Of a stretch of 64,000 nucleotides of DNA, positions 1 to 7,950 are shown in pieces. The translations under genes and the position numbers were made by a program. The number at the start of each line of letters is the position of its first letter. The first letter of the stretch is position 1. The notes beneath the pieces were generated by a model that was not told the origin of the DNA, ran no database searches, and was given only the letters and a program-made list of their open reading frames with translations. Source of the stretch: DASUNQ01 sp035536455. Lineage in GTDB: Bacteria > Acidobacteriota > Thermoanaerobaculia > Multivoradales > UBA5704. The stretch lies in NCBI GenBank assembly GCA_035536455.1, contig DATLOC010000030.1:1-64000 (forward strand). Direction: 5' to 3'.

Positions 1-2108
1 CCCCGCGCGCCGACCCCGCCGCCGGCCGCTACGCGCAGGCCGCCGCGGCGCTGCGCGCCCGGGAGTGCGGCAAGGCCCACGAGCTGCTGGCGCCGCTCGC
101 CCAGGGCAAGGACGCCGACGCCGCCTTCGCGCGGCTGGTGACCGGCCTCCAGGCCCACGCCTGCGAGGACGTGGCCGCAGCCGAGGAGCGCCTCTACGCC
201 GCCGTCCACCCGGGCAGCCCGCTCGAGGACTGGCGGCTCTACATCCTGGCCGACAGCGCCGGCGCCCGCGGCCACGTGCTGGTGGCGCAGGCCGCGCTCG
301 CCAAGCTCCTCTCGGACTACCCGGCGTCGCCGCTGCGCGCGCCGGCGCGGGTCAAGGCCGCCGAGCTGGCCTGGGAGCGCGGCGACTCGCGGCGCGCCCT
401 CGACCTGGTCGAGAGCGGCCGCCGCGAGGCGACGGCCGGCGACTCCGCCACCCGGCTCGAGGCCCTGGCCTGGACGATCGGCGGCGCGCTCTCCGACCGC
501 GAGGTGCAGGAGAAGGCGGCGCGGCGCCTGCTCTCCAAAGCGCCGGAGAAGGCGGCGGAGCTGCGGGTGGTGGAGCTCTTCCGGCAGCCCGACGGCACCC
601 TCGCCTGGGAGCGGTTCCTGGCCCCCGAGGAGCTGCAGCGGCGTGCCGCCTCGCTCCTCGCCCTGGGTCTCGCCGACAGCGCGCTCACGACGCTCGACGC
701 CGCCGCGGCGCGCGACCGCGACCTCGCCTGGGCGCTGGCCCGCGCCGAGGTGCTGATCGCCGCCCGGCGCGGCGCCGAGGCGGTGGACCTTCTCGCCCTC
801 TGGCGCCCCGAGGGCTCGCTCGAGCGGGTGGAGCTCGAATGGGCGCGCGCCCGCGCCGGTCTCGACGCCGCCACCGCCCGCCGCGGCCGCGCCAACCTGC
901 CGCCGGACGAGCGGGCGCTGCTGCGCCGGCAGGCCCGCGGCCAGCTCGAGAGAGTCGTGCAGCTCGGGGTCAACCGCGAGCGGTCGGTCGCGGCGCTGCG
1001 CACGCTCTACGACGACCTCACCGCCGACGAGGGGATCGAGCCGGCGCTCGACGCCCTGCGCCGCTTGCGCCTGCTCGACCCCACCGACACGACCGGCGCG
1101 AGCGATCTCTGGGAGCTCGGCTGGCGCGAGTACCGCCGCGACAACTACACCGGCGCCATCGGCACCTGGACCGAGCTCGCCGTCCTCTATCCGGAGCACG
1201 CGGCGGCGCGCCGCGGCCGCTACTGGGCGGCCCGCGCCTTCGAGGCGCTGGGCGAAGGGGAGCGGGCGACGCAGATCTACGCCGAGCTGGCGGCGGCCGA
1301 CACCACCGACTTCTACCGCAAGAATGCCCTGGCGCGGGTGCGCCGCGCCATCCCGGTGCGCGCCGCGCTGGCGGCGGCCGCCGTCGAGCCCTGGCCCGAG
1401 GAGCCGCTGCTGCGACGCGCCCGCCTGCTCACCGACCTCGGCTTCGACGACCTGGCGCTCACCGAGCTCAACCTCGTGCGCGAGCGGGCGCAGCCGCGCG
1501 CCGTCCTCGCCACCGAGGCGCTGGTGCTCGCCAACAAGGGGCAGCGGCGGAGCAGCATCCAGGTCATCTCGAAGGCCTTCCCGGCCCTCGGCGGAGCACA
1601 CCAGGCCGCGCTGCCGGACGCCGCCCGCCGCCTCTACTACCCGCTCGACTACCAGGAGGCGGTGCGGAGCTGGGCGCGCGCCAACGACCTCTCGGTGCCG
1701 CTGGTCTACGGCATCGTCCGCCAGGAGAGCGCCTTCGACCGCACCGCCGTCTCGCGCGCCGGCGCCCGCGGCCTGATGCAGCTCATGCCGGCCACCGCCC
1801 GCGAGCTGGCCGGCCGCCTCGGCCTCGGTTACTCGTACGAGCGGCTCGGCGAGCCCGCCTACAACGTCCAGCTCGGCACCACCTACTTCCGCCAGGTGCT
1901 GTCGATGTTCGACGGCAACGTCGAGCTGGCGCTGGCCGGCTACAACGGCGGCCCCTACCGCATCAAGCGGCTCTGGCGCGAGTCGGGCGAGCGCGAGCTC
2001 GACCGCTTCCTCGAAGCGCTCGACCTCGAGGAGTCGAAGACCTACGTCAAGCGCATCCTGGTGCTCTCCGACAGCTACCGGCAGCTCTATCCCGAGGCTT
2101 CTGGTTAG
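1..2108 (+). CDS. Soluble lytic murein transglycosylase (Slt-like), 5' end outside window
   Basis: The coding frame is already open at the first bases of the window, so the N-terminus lies upstream; the first in-window start candidate at 138 would be internal. The first ~550 visible residues are Ala/Leu/Arg-rich helical repeats of the TPR/superhelix kind that wrap Slt70-type enzymes. The C-terminal ~150 residues are a GH23 lytic transglycosylase domain: 'RQESAFDRTAVSRAGARGLM' carries the catalytic Glu (about nt 1724) and the ES/GLMQ motifs, followed by 'AGYNGGPYRIKRLW'. It should cleave the MurNAc-GlcNAc bond of peptidoglycan in the periplasm with 1,6-anhydro product formation. The stop (2106-2108) overlaps the likely start of the next gene, suggesting translational coupling. 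The family is secure; the exact subfamily is not. Confidence 0.9.
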   Translation, partial: PRADPAAGRYAQAAAALRARECGKAHELLAPLAQGKDADAAFARLVTGLQAHACEDVAAAEERLYAAVHPGSPLEDWRLYILADSAGARGHVLVAQAALAKLLSDYPASPLRAPARVKAAELAWERGDSRRALDLVESGRREATAGDSATRLEALAWTIGGALSDREVQEKAARRLLSKAPEKAAELRVVELFRQPDGTLAWERFLAPEELQRRAASLLALGLADSALTTLDAAAARDRDLAWALARAEVLIAARRGAEAVDLLALWRPEGSLERVELEWARARAGLDAATARRGRANLPPDERALLRRQARGQLERVVQLGVNRERSVAALRTLYDDLTADEGIEPALDALRRLRLLDPTDTTGASDLWELGWREYRRDNYTGAIGTWTELAVLYPEHAAARRGRYWAARAFEALGEGERATQIYAELAAADTTDFYRKNALARVRRAIPVRAALAAAAVEPWPEEPLLRRARLLTDLGFDDLALTELNLVRERAQPRAVLATEALVLANKGQRRSSIQVISKAFPALGGAHQAALPDAARRLYYPLDYQEAVRSWARANDLSVPLVYGIVRQESAFDRTAVSRAGARGLMQLMPATARELAGRLGLGYSYERLGEPAYNVQLGTTYFRQVLSMFDGNVELALAGYNGGPYRIKRLWRESGERELDRFLEALDLEESKTYVKRILVLSDSYRQLYPEASG

Positions 2109-3561
2109 GAGCACTTTCCTTCCCACGCTGCTCGCGGCGGCCCTCGCGGCCGCCGCCGGCTGCGCCCCCCGCCCCGAGCCGCCGCCGGTCCACGACGGCC
2201 CCATCGTCCTCGTCACCTTCGACGCCCTGCGTGCCGACGTCGTCGGCGCGCTCGGGGGTCCGCCGGGGCTCACCCCGCACCTCGACGCCCTGGCGCGGCG
2301 TAGCGACTGGGTGGGCCGGGGGATCGCGCCGTCGAGCTGGGGGGTGCCGGTGCACGCCTCGCTCGCCACCGGCCTCCAGCCCTGGCAGCACGGCGCCCTC
2401 CACGTCGGCAGCGCCGTCCTCTCCCCCGAGCTGACGACCCTGGCCGAGGCGCTGCGGCGGGCCGGCTGGCGCACGCTGGCCTACCGCGACGGGCACTGGC
2501 TCTCGCCACGCTTCGGCTACGAGCAGGGGTTCGACCGTTTCCACGAGCTGGGGGGCGGGCGCAAGGCGGAGGCGCGGCTGGAGCGTCTCGCCGGGCGGGA
2601 GTTCGTCTGGCTGCACCTCCGCGAGCCGGAGGCCCCCTACCTGCGGCGCGACGACCTGTTGGAGCGCGTGCCCGACGCCCCGCCCGGACTGCCGCCGCGG
2701 GTGGGGGAGATGCGCATCGAGCAGTGGTTCGATCCGGCGCGGCCGCTGCCGGCGGCGGAGCGGCGCGTCCTCTGGGCGATGTACCGGCTCAACGTCGCCG
2801 CGGCGGACCAGCGGCTGGGGCGCCTCCTCGCCGCGCTCGAGCGCAGCGGGCAGTGGGACCGGACGCTCCTCGGCGTCACCGCCGGCCACGGCGAGGCCTT
2901 CGGCGAGCACGGGCAGGCCGGCCACGGCGGCAACCTGGCGCGGGAGCAGATCGAGGTGCCGCTCCTGGTGAAGCTGCCGCGCGGCTTCGGCCGCCGGCTG
3001 GCGCCGCCCTCGGCGCAGCGGGTGGGGACGGTGCGGCTCTGGGCGACGCTGGTCGAAGCGGCGGGGGGGCGGGCATTGCCGGCGACGGCGCCGAGCCTCT
3101 TCCGGCAGACGGCGCCGCCGGTCCTCTCCGAGCTCTACCTGGCGAACGGGACGAACGAGCTCTCGCTCGTCGCGGGGGACCTGCAGCTCCGCTGCCGCTC
3201 GCGCTTCGCGCCGGCCGAGCCGGGCTACTACGCGACTCGCCTCGCGAGCCTCGCCGGGCGCGGCAACGGACGGCAGGCGCGCCGGCTGTTCCAGCGGCTG
3301 CGCACCGCCTTCGACGCCACCCCGCCGCTCGCCGGCACGGGCGAGCCGGAGCTCGTCCTGGAGCGCTGGGAGGGAGTGCGCGGCACCCGCCCGGTGGACG
3401 ACCCGGCGCGGCGCGCCCCTCTGGCCGCCGAGCTGGAGCGGGCCTTCCGCCGCGCCGCCCCCGAGGAGCTGACGCCGGCCGAGGAGGTTCGATATACTGC
3501 CAGGTCCCGCGCGGGGGCGCCCCGGGTCCATAGCTCAGCGGTGAGAGCGTCCGGCTCATAA
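2101..3561 (+). CDS. Sulfatase/alkaline phosphatase-superfamily lipoprotein, apparent CTG start
   Basis: The frame encodes a lipoprotein signal peptide (LPTLLAAALAAAAGC, lipobox AAGC) followed at once by the sulfatase-type core 'IVLVTFDALRADVVGALG' with a metal-binding Asp, 'SSWGVPVHASLATGL' at the position of the nucleophile region, and 'GVTAGHGEAFGEHG' with the C-terminal metal His residues. It probably hydrolyses a phosphate or sulfate ester, or transfers a phospho-group, outside the inner membrane; the substrate is unknown. There is no ATG, GTG or TTG that keeps the signal peptide and first metal ligand: the first standard start is GTG at 2311, inside the core domain. CTG at 2101, five bases after GAGG and overlapping the previous stop, is the best candidate. 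The 3' end runs through the promoter and first half of the downstream tRNA-Met gene. Confidence 0.75.
   Translation: MVRSTFLPTLLAAALAAAAGCAPRPEPPPVHDGPIVLVTFDALRADVVGALGGPPGLTPHLDALARRSDWVGRGIAPSSWGVPVHASLATGLQPWQHGALHVGSAVLSPELTTLAEALRRAGWRTLAYRDGHWLSPRFGYEQGFDRFHELGGGRKAEARLERLAGREFVWLHLREPEAPYLRRDDLLERVPDAPPGLPPRVGEMRIEQWFDPARPLPAAERRVLWAMYRLNVAAADQRLGRLLAALERSGQWDRTLLGVTAGHGEAFGEHGQAGHGGNLAREQIEVPLLVKLPRGFGRRLAPPSAQRVGTVRLWATLVEAAGGRALPATAPSLFRQTAPPVLSELYLANGTNELSLVAGDLQLRCRSRFAPAEPGYYATRLASLAGRGNGRQARRLFQRLRTAFDATPPLAGTGEPELVLERWEGVRGTRPVDDPARRAPLAAELERAFRRAAPEELTPAEEVRYTARSRAGAPRVHSSAVRASGS
3469..3498 (+). promoter_or_regulatory. Probable promoter of the tRNA-Met gene
   Basis: CTGACG (3469-3474) and TATACT (3493-3498) are separated by 18 bases and end 25 bases before the mature tRNA 5' end. 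The site lies inside the 3' part of the sulfatase-like reading frame. The -10 is one of the few AT-rich hexamers in this GC-rich stretch. Confidence 0.5.
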
Positions 3562-3596
3562 CCGGCAGGTCCCTGGTTCGAATCCAGGTGGACCCA
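3524..3596 (+). tRNA. tRNA-Met(CAT), elongator-type (or Ile2 with modified CAT)
   Basis: The 73-nt cloverleaf is clear by eye: acceptor GGGTCCA (3524-3530) pairs with TGGACCC (3589-3595), the D-arm contains AGCTCAGCGGTGAGAGC, the anticodon loop CTCATAA has CAT at 3557-3559, and the T-arm contains GGTTCGAATCC; discriminator A is at 3596. CCA is not encoded (CTA follows). The first base pair G-C and lack of three consecutive G-C pairs in the anticodon stem argue against initiator tRNA. CAT tRNAs read either Met or, after lysidine modification, Ile AUA; sequence alone does not settle which. Confidence 0.93.
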
Positions 3597-3635
3597 CTAG
3601 CAGTCGCGTGGCGTGGAGGGTTCCCGATCCTTTCG

Positions 3636-4379
3636 ATGGCGCACGTACTAGAGACCGTCGTAGAGCTGCAACGGGCCGTCGAGCGGCTGCGGGAGGCCGA
3701 CCACCGGCTCCACGGCATCCCGGACTGGATGCGCGAGCTGCACGACCAGCACGCCGCCGCCCAGGCCGAGATCGCGGCGCTCGACGCCGTGGCGGCGGCG
3801 GCGGCGCACGACCGGCGGACCGCCGAGGGGGCGGTGGCCGACGCCCAGATCAAGCTCAAGCGCTACCAGCAGCAGATCAACGCCGTCACCACGCAGCGCG
3901 AGTACGGCGCCCTCCTACAGGAGATCGACACCGTCAAGGCGCAGATCGCGCAGCACGAGGAGCAGGGCCTCGCCGCCCTCGACCGGCATGAGAAGGCGCA
4001 GGCCGACCTCGCCGCCCTCCGCGAATCCTTCGCCGATCTCGAGGGCCGCTACCGCGAGGAGCTGGCGCGCTGGGAGGCCGAGAAGCCGGGCGTGGCGAGC
4101 CAGGTGGCCGAGCTGAGCGCGCAGATCGACGACCTGCGCGGGCGGCTGCCGCGGTCGGTCGTCGGGCAGTTCGACCGCATCCGCGAGCGCCACGGCGGCG
4201 GGGCGCTCGCCCTGGTGCGCCGGATCCAGCGCGGCCCGCGCGGCCCGCAGGAGTGGCACTGCGGCGCCTGCAACTACCACGTGCGGCCGCAGATCGTCGT
4301 CGAGATCCGCAACAGCGGCACCCTCATCCAGTGCGACGCCTGCAAGCGGATCCTCTACCTCGAGGCCGCCGAAGGCTGA
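3636..4379 (+). CDS. Coiled-coil zinc-ribbon protein (COG1579 / CT398-like)
   Basis: 247 residues. Residues ~1-190 are a long charged helical hairpin (heptad-like Leu/Ala with 'RLREADHRL', 'KLKRYQQQINAVTTQREYGA'), followed by a C-terminal zinc ribbon with paired Cys motifs CGAC and CDAC in 'WHCGACNYHV...IQCDACKRILY'. This is the architecture of COG1579 proteins, predicted nucleic-acid or protein-interaction factors (the chlamydial member CT398 binds sigma-54 and secretion components). The ATG at 3636 was chosen because it follows the tRNA; GGAGG lies about 15 bases upstream. It is seven bases from yggS and probably co-transcribed. No catalytic residues are visible. Confidence 0.8.
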   Translation: MAHVLETVVELQRAVERLREADHRLHGIPDWMRELHDQHAAAQAEIAALDAVAAAAAHDRRTAEGAVADAQIKLKRYQQQINAVTTQREYGALLQEIDTVKAQIAQHEEQGLAALDRHEKAQADLAALRESFADLEGRYREELARWEAEKPGVASQVAELSAQIDDLRGRLPRSVVGQFDRIRERHGGGALALVRRIQRGPRGPQEWHCGACNYHVRPQIVVEIRNSGTLIQCDACKRILYLEAAEG

Positions 4380-4385
4380 CCCAAA

Positions 4386-5096
4386 ATGAGCGACGAGAGC
4401 GTCGGCGACCGCCTGCGGCGGATCGAGCGGCGCATCGCCGAGGCTTGCGCGCGGGCCGGCCGGCGCCCGGAGGAAGTGCGCCTCCTCGGCGCCAGCAAGG
4501 GGCAGCCGGTCGCGGCGCTGTGTGAGGCCTGGGAGGCGGGGCTGCGCCTCTTCGGCGAGAACCGGGTGCAGGAGGCGGCGGCGAAAGCGCCGGAGCTGCC
4601 GGCGGAGATCGAATGGCACCTGATCGGCCCGCTCCAGACCAACAAGGTGCGGCGCGCGCTCGACCTCTTCGCCGCCGTCCATTCGGTGGACCGGCCGCGG
4701 ATCGCAGAGGCGCTGGCGCGCGAGGCGGCGGCGCGGGGCGTCGATCTGCCGGTCTTCCTGGAAGTGAACCTCGCCAGCGAGGCGAGCAAGCACGGCTTCC
4801 CGGCGGCGGGGCTCGCCGCCGCGGCGGCGCCGCTCGCCGACCTCCCGCGCCTGCGCGTCGTGGGCCTCATGGCCGTGCCGCCGCTCGGCGGCGAGCCCGA
4901 GGCGTCCCGCCCCTGGTTCCGCCGGCTGCGCGCCCTCCGCGACGAGCTCGCCGCGCGCCCCGAGTGGCGCGGCTGGCCGGGGTGGCTGTCGATGGGGATG
5001 AGCGACGACTTCGAGGTCGCGGTCGAGGAGGGGGCGACGCACGTGCGCGTCGGCACCGCGCTCTTCGGGCCGCGGCGGCCGGCGCCGTCGCCGTGA
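4386..5096 (+). CDS. yggS: YggS/PLPHP family pyridoxal-phosphate homeostasis protein
   Basis: 236 residues with the family hallmarks in order: 'LLGASKGQ' with the PLP-binding Lys, 'FGENRVQEA', 'EWHLIGPLQTNKVR', 'VFLEVNLASEASKHGF', and the C-terminal phosphate-binding 'LSMGMSDDFEVAVEEGATHVR' with 'VGTALFG'. Members fold as an alanine-racemase-like TIM barrel, bind PLP without known catalysis and buffer the vitamin B6 pool. The usual TKT/SKT Lys motif reads ASKGQ here, within family variation. Position next to divIVA matches the common Gram-positive yggS-division gene association. Confidence 0.93.
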   Translation: MSDESVGDRLRRIERRIAEACARAGRRPEEVRLLGASKGQPVAALCEAWEAGLRLFGENRVQEAAAKAPELPAEIEWHLIGPLQTNKVRRALDLFAAVHSVDRPRIAEALAREAAARGVDLPVFLEVNLASEASKHGFPAAGLAAAAAPLADLPRLRVVGLMAVPPLGGEPEASRPWFRRLRALRDELAARPEWRGWPGWLSMGMSDDFEVAVEEGATHVRVGTALFGPRRPAPSP

Positions 5097-5129
5097 ATGT
5101 CAAGCCGCTGCAAGGCCTTACGCGGGAGC

Positions 5130-5147
5130 GATGCTAAGATGAGCATC
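5130..5147. promoter_or_regulatory. Inverted repeat with embedded -10-like sequence upstream of divIVA
   Basis: GATGCT (5130-5135) and AGCATC (5142-5147) flank six bases; TAAGAT (5135-5140) resembles a -10 element about 40 bases upstream of the divIVA start. No good -35 is seen. This could be the divIVA promoter with an overlapping operator; evidence is only the pattern and position. Confidence 0.3.
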
Positions 5148-5180
5148 ACTCTTTCGGTGTGACAAGCAGGAGAGGTGCCG

Positions 5181-5678
5181 ATGTCGCTGACGCCGCTCGA
5201 CGTCCAGAAGGCCCGCTTTCCGCAGAAGGTGCGCGGCTACGACCCGCGCGAGGTCGAGGACTTCCTCGCCCTGGTGGCCGAGGAGCTGGCCACCCGGCTC
5301 TCGCAGGTGGACCGGCTGGAACGGGAGAACCGCTACTTCCGCCAGCGCCTCGACGACGCCGACGAGCGCGAGCACCAGCTCCAGCAGACCCTGCTGCGGG
5401 CGCAGAAGGTCTCCGAGGAGATCACCGCCGCCGCCCGCCGGGAGGCAGAGCTGCTGGTCAAGGAGGCCGAGCTGACCGCCGACAAGGTGGTGCAGCAGGC
5501 GGTCGAGCAGACCACCCGCTTCGAAGGCAAGATCCAGGAGCTGCGCACCATGCGGCGCGAGCTGCAGCTCAAGTTCAAGAACAGCCTCGACCTCTTCCAG
5601 AGCATCCTCGACGCCGAGATGGAGGACGAGCGCTCGACCGCCATCGTCCGCACGATGCCGCGGCGCAAGGAGGCGTGA
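5181..5678 (+). CDS. DivIVA-domain cell division/polarity protein
   Basis: 165 residues. The N-terminal membrane-curvature-sensing segment is typical: 'LTPLDVQKARFPQKVRGYDPREVEDFL', followed by a long parallel coiled coil (residues ~35-150, dense Leu/Glu/Arg/Gln heptads). DivIVA/GpsB proteins oligomerise at curved membrane and recruit division or wall-synthesis factors. ATG 5181 is preferred over GTG 5175 because AGGAG lies seven bases upstream and the sequence then begins MSLTPLDV as in the family. The stop overlaps the GTG of the next gene, so the downstream pair may be translationally coupled. Confidence 0.88.
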   Translation: MSLTPLDVQKARFPQKVRGYDPREVEDFLALVAEELATRLSQVDRLERENRYFRQRLDDADEREHQLQQTLLRAQKVSEEITAAARREAELLVKEAELTADKVVQQAVEQTTRFEGKIQELRTMRRELQLKFKNSLDLFQSILDAEMEDERSTAIVRTMPRRKEA

Positions 5679-5962
5679 GCCCGCGCCTCCTGCCGGCCGG
5701 CGCCCGCCGGCTGTTCCCCCACTACGACGAAGCAGACCTGACGCCGGAGCGCGCGCCGGCGCTGCTCGTCGCCCGCCTGCTGGAAGACGGCGACGCCGCC
5801 GACCTCGCCTGGTTGACGGCGGTCTTTCCGGAAGAGCGGCTGGCCGCCTGGATCGCCGAGCGGGGCGGGCGGCAGCTCTCGGCGCGCAGTCGCGCCTTTT
5901 GGGAAGTCGTGCTGGATGGGGAAGCGGCTACGCCGGTAGCATGCGACTTGTGGCCGCTCTGA
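5675..5962 (+). CDS. DUF6922-like protein, putative antitoxin of AbiEii-like partner
   Basis: 95 residues: 'RRLFPHYDEADLTPERAPALL' followed by 'LLEDGDAADLAWLTAVFPEERL' and 'RSRAFWEVVL'. This is the pattern of short DUF6922-type proteins that sit directly in front of AbiEii/AbiGii-type nucleotidyltransferases: a helical domain with an acidic D-h-x-W step and a terminal F-W. GTG 5675 overlaps the divIVA stop; the AAGGAGG just upstream (5667-5673) is very close to it, so the exact start is uncertain. It overlaps the next gene by 22 bases. I infer an antitoxin role from family and context only. Confidence 0.6.
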   Translation: MSPRLLPAGARRLFPHYDEADLTPERAPALLVARLLEDGDAADLAWLTAVFPEERLAAWIAERGGRQLSARSRAFWEVVLDGEAATPVACDLWPL

Positions 5963-6624
5963 TCCCGCGACACGTCGACGCTCTCGCGCCCACCTCACGC
6001 GACCTGTTGGCCCGGATGGCGGAGAGGAGCTGGACGGAGGACTTCTACCTCGCCGGCTCTGCGGCGCTGGCCCTCTACACCGGCCATCGCGCCGTCCGCG
6101 ACCTCGACCTGATGAGCAACGCGAACCGCCTCACCCCGCCCGAGCGGCGCGACCTGCTCGCCGACCTGCTCGAGATGGAGCCGGCGACCGAGGTCGAGAC
6201 GGCGCGCGACGGCTACCTCTTCGCGCGCCTTGCCGAAACCGGGCTGCGATTTTTCTACTATCCGTACCCGCTCGTCGACCCATTCGCGGACCTGGACGGC
6301 CTGGCCGTCGTCTCGGCTGCCGACCTCGGCCTGATGAAGCTCGCCGCGATCATCAGCCGCGGCACCTGCCGCGACTTCGTCGATCTCTACCTCCTCTGCC
6401 GCACGCTCCCCTTGGCCGACCTCCTGGCCCGCGCCGAAGACAAGTTCGGCCACGTCCGCGACTTCCCCCTCCAGGCCCTCAAGGGCCTCGCCGACCTCTC
6501 GCTCGTCGAAGGGGAGCCCATGCCCACCCTCGCCGCTCCGCTCGCCTGGAAAGAGGTCGAAGCCTGGGCCCGAAGCGAAGCCCGCACCCTCGGCCGCGCC
6601 CGCGCCGGGCTGCCTGTCGCATGA
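5941..6624 (+). CDS. AbiEii/MenT-like nucleotidyltransferase (putative toxin)
   Basis: 227 residues. The nucleotidyltransferase fingerprint is visible near residues 34-55: 'FYLAGSAALALYTGHRAVRDLDL', i.e. G-S then D-L-D metal ligands. Further down 'LMKLAAIISRGTCRDFVDLYLLC' carries the Lys and the R-D-x-x-D motif shared by AbiEii/AbiGii toxins. Such toxins transfer nucleotides to tRNA 3' ends or other targets and are neutralised by the upstream gene product. The ATG at 5941 lies inside the upstream gene's 3' end; the 3' end overlaps hutI by four bases. Chromosomal location between housekeeping genes suggests either a resident TA module or a domesticated enzyme. Confidence 0.7.
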   Translation: MRLVAALIPRHVDALAPTSRDLLARMAERSWTEDFYLAGSAALALYTGHRAVRDLDLMSNANRLTPPERRDLLADLLEMEPATEVETARDGYLFARLAETGLRFFYYPYPLVDPFADLDGLAVVSAADLGLMKLAAIISRGTCRDFVDLYLLCRTLPLADLLARAEDKFGHVRDFPLQALKGLADLSLVEGEPMPTLAAPLAWKEVEAWARSEARTLGRARAGLPVA

Positions 6625-7901
6625 GCGCCGACCTCCTGATCGAGAACCTCGCCGAGGTGGCGACGCCGGAGGGGGCGGGGCCGCGGCGGGGGGTGGAGCA
6701 GGGGAGAGTGCGGCGGCTGCCGGGGGCGGAGGTGCTCTGCCGCGACGGGCGGATCGCCTTCGTCGGGCCGCGCGAGGAGCGCGAGCGGGTCTACGGGCCG
6801 CTGCCCGAGGCCGAGCGGCTGGACGGCCGCGGCGGCACGCTCGTGCCGGGCTTCGTCGATCCCCACACCCACCTCCCCTGGGCCGGCAGCCGCGAGGAGG
6901 AGTTCGCGCAGCGGCTGGCCGGCAAGACCTATCAGGAGATCGCCGCCGCCGGCGGCGGCATCCTCTCGACCGTCGCCGCCACCCGCCGGGCGAGCGAGGA
7001 AGAGCTCGCGGCCGGCGCCCGCCGCCGCCTCGACCGCATGCTCGCCCACGGCACGACGACCGCGGAGGCGAAGAGCGGCTACGGCCTGTCGCGCGAGGAC
7101 GAGCTCAAGCAGCTCCGCGCCCTGCGCCGCGCGGCCGCGGCGCACCCGGTGGAGGTCCTGCCCACCCTCCTCGCCGCGCACGAGGTGCCGCCCGAGCACC
7201 GCAACCCCGGCGGCCGCGCCCGCTACCTCGACCTCATCTGCGAGGAGATCGTGCCCGCCGCGGCGGCGGAAGGCCTCGCCCGCTTCTGCGACGTCTTCTG
7301 CGAGCGCGGCATCTTCTCGCCGCAGGAGTCGCGGCGAGTGCTCGAGGCCGGCGTCCGCCACGGGCTCGCGCCCCGCCTCCACGCCGACGAGTTCGAGGAC
7401 TCGGGCGGCGCCCTGCTCGCCGCCGAGCTCAAGGCCCTCTCGGCCGACCACCTGATCGCCGTCTCGCCGCGCGGCGTCGAGGCCCTGGCCGCCGCCGGCG
7501 TCACCGCCGTGCTCCTGCCGGGCACCAGCTTCTTCCTCATGAAGCACCGCTGGGCGCCGGCGCGGCGCCTGATCGAGGCCGGCGTACCCGTCGCCCTCGC
7601 CACCGACTGCAACCCCGGCTCCTCGCACACCGAGTCGATGCCGATGGTCGTGACCCTCGCTGTCTTCGAGCTGAGGCTGAGCGTCGAGGAGGCGCTCACC
7701 GCGGCCACCCTCAACGCCGCCTGCGCGCTCGGCCTGGGCGCGGAGATCGGCTCGATCGAGCCGGGCAAGCGCGCCGACCTCCTCCTGCTCGACGCCCCCA
7801 ACCTCCTCCACCTCGCCTACCACTTCGGGGTCAACCCGGTGGCGGCGGTGGTCAAAGGGGGCCGGGTCGTCCACGCCCAGCGCGACGGGTTCCTGGCGTA
7901 G
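6621..7901 (+). CDS. hutI: Imidazolonepropionase (histidine degradation)
   Basis: 426 residues of the amidohydrolase superfamily. Diagnostic segments: 'VPGFVDPHTHLPWAGSREEEF' with the HxH zinc ligands, 'QEIAAAGGGILSTVAATR', 'GTTTAEAKSGYGL', 'HADEFEDSGGALLAAEL', and 'ATDCNPGSSHTESMPM' with the catalytic Asp. The enzyme opens imidazolone-5-propionate to N-formimino-glutamate, the third step from histidine to glutamate. No hutH, hutU or formimino-glutamase is nearby, so the rest of the pathway must be elsewhere. The ATGA start overlaps the AbiEii-like gene. Confidence 0.95.
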   Translation: MSADLLIENLAEVATPEGAGPRRGVEQGRVRRLPGAEVLCRDGRIAFVGPREERERVYGPLPEAERLDGRGGTLVPGFVDPHTHLPWAGSREEEFAQRLAGKTYQEIAAAGGGILSTVAATRRASEEELAAGARRRLDRMLAHGTTTAEAKSGYGLSREDELKQLRALRRAAAAHPVEVLPTLLAAHEVPPEHRNPGGRARYLDLICEEIVPAAAAEGLARFCDVFCERGIFSPQESRRVLEAGVRHGLAPRLHADEFEDSGGALLAAELKALSADHLIAVSPRGVEALAAAGVTAVLLPGTSFFLMKHRWAPARRLIEAGVPVALATDCNPGSSHTESMPMVVTLAVFELRLSVEEALTAATLNAACALGLGAEIGSIEPGKRADLLLLDAPNLLHLAYHFGVNPVAAVVKGGRVVHAQRDGFLA

Positions 7902-7904
7902 AAT
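7899..7904 (+). promoter_or_regulatory. Possible -10 element for the FKBP gene
   Basis: TAGAAT overlaps the hutI stop codon and lies 46 bases before the FKBP start. No matching -35 is visible, so this is weak. Confidence 0.25.
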
Positions 7905-7950
7905 CCCGCCCCTCACCGCCCCACGCGACCTCCGCGGAGAAGGAGCCGCC

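Noticed and set aside
3524..3596. tRNA-Met as the integration site of a mobile element
   Set aside because: No integrase, no partial tRNA copy and no compositional step are seen near it; the island lies 36 kb away.
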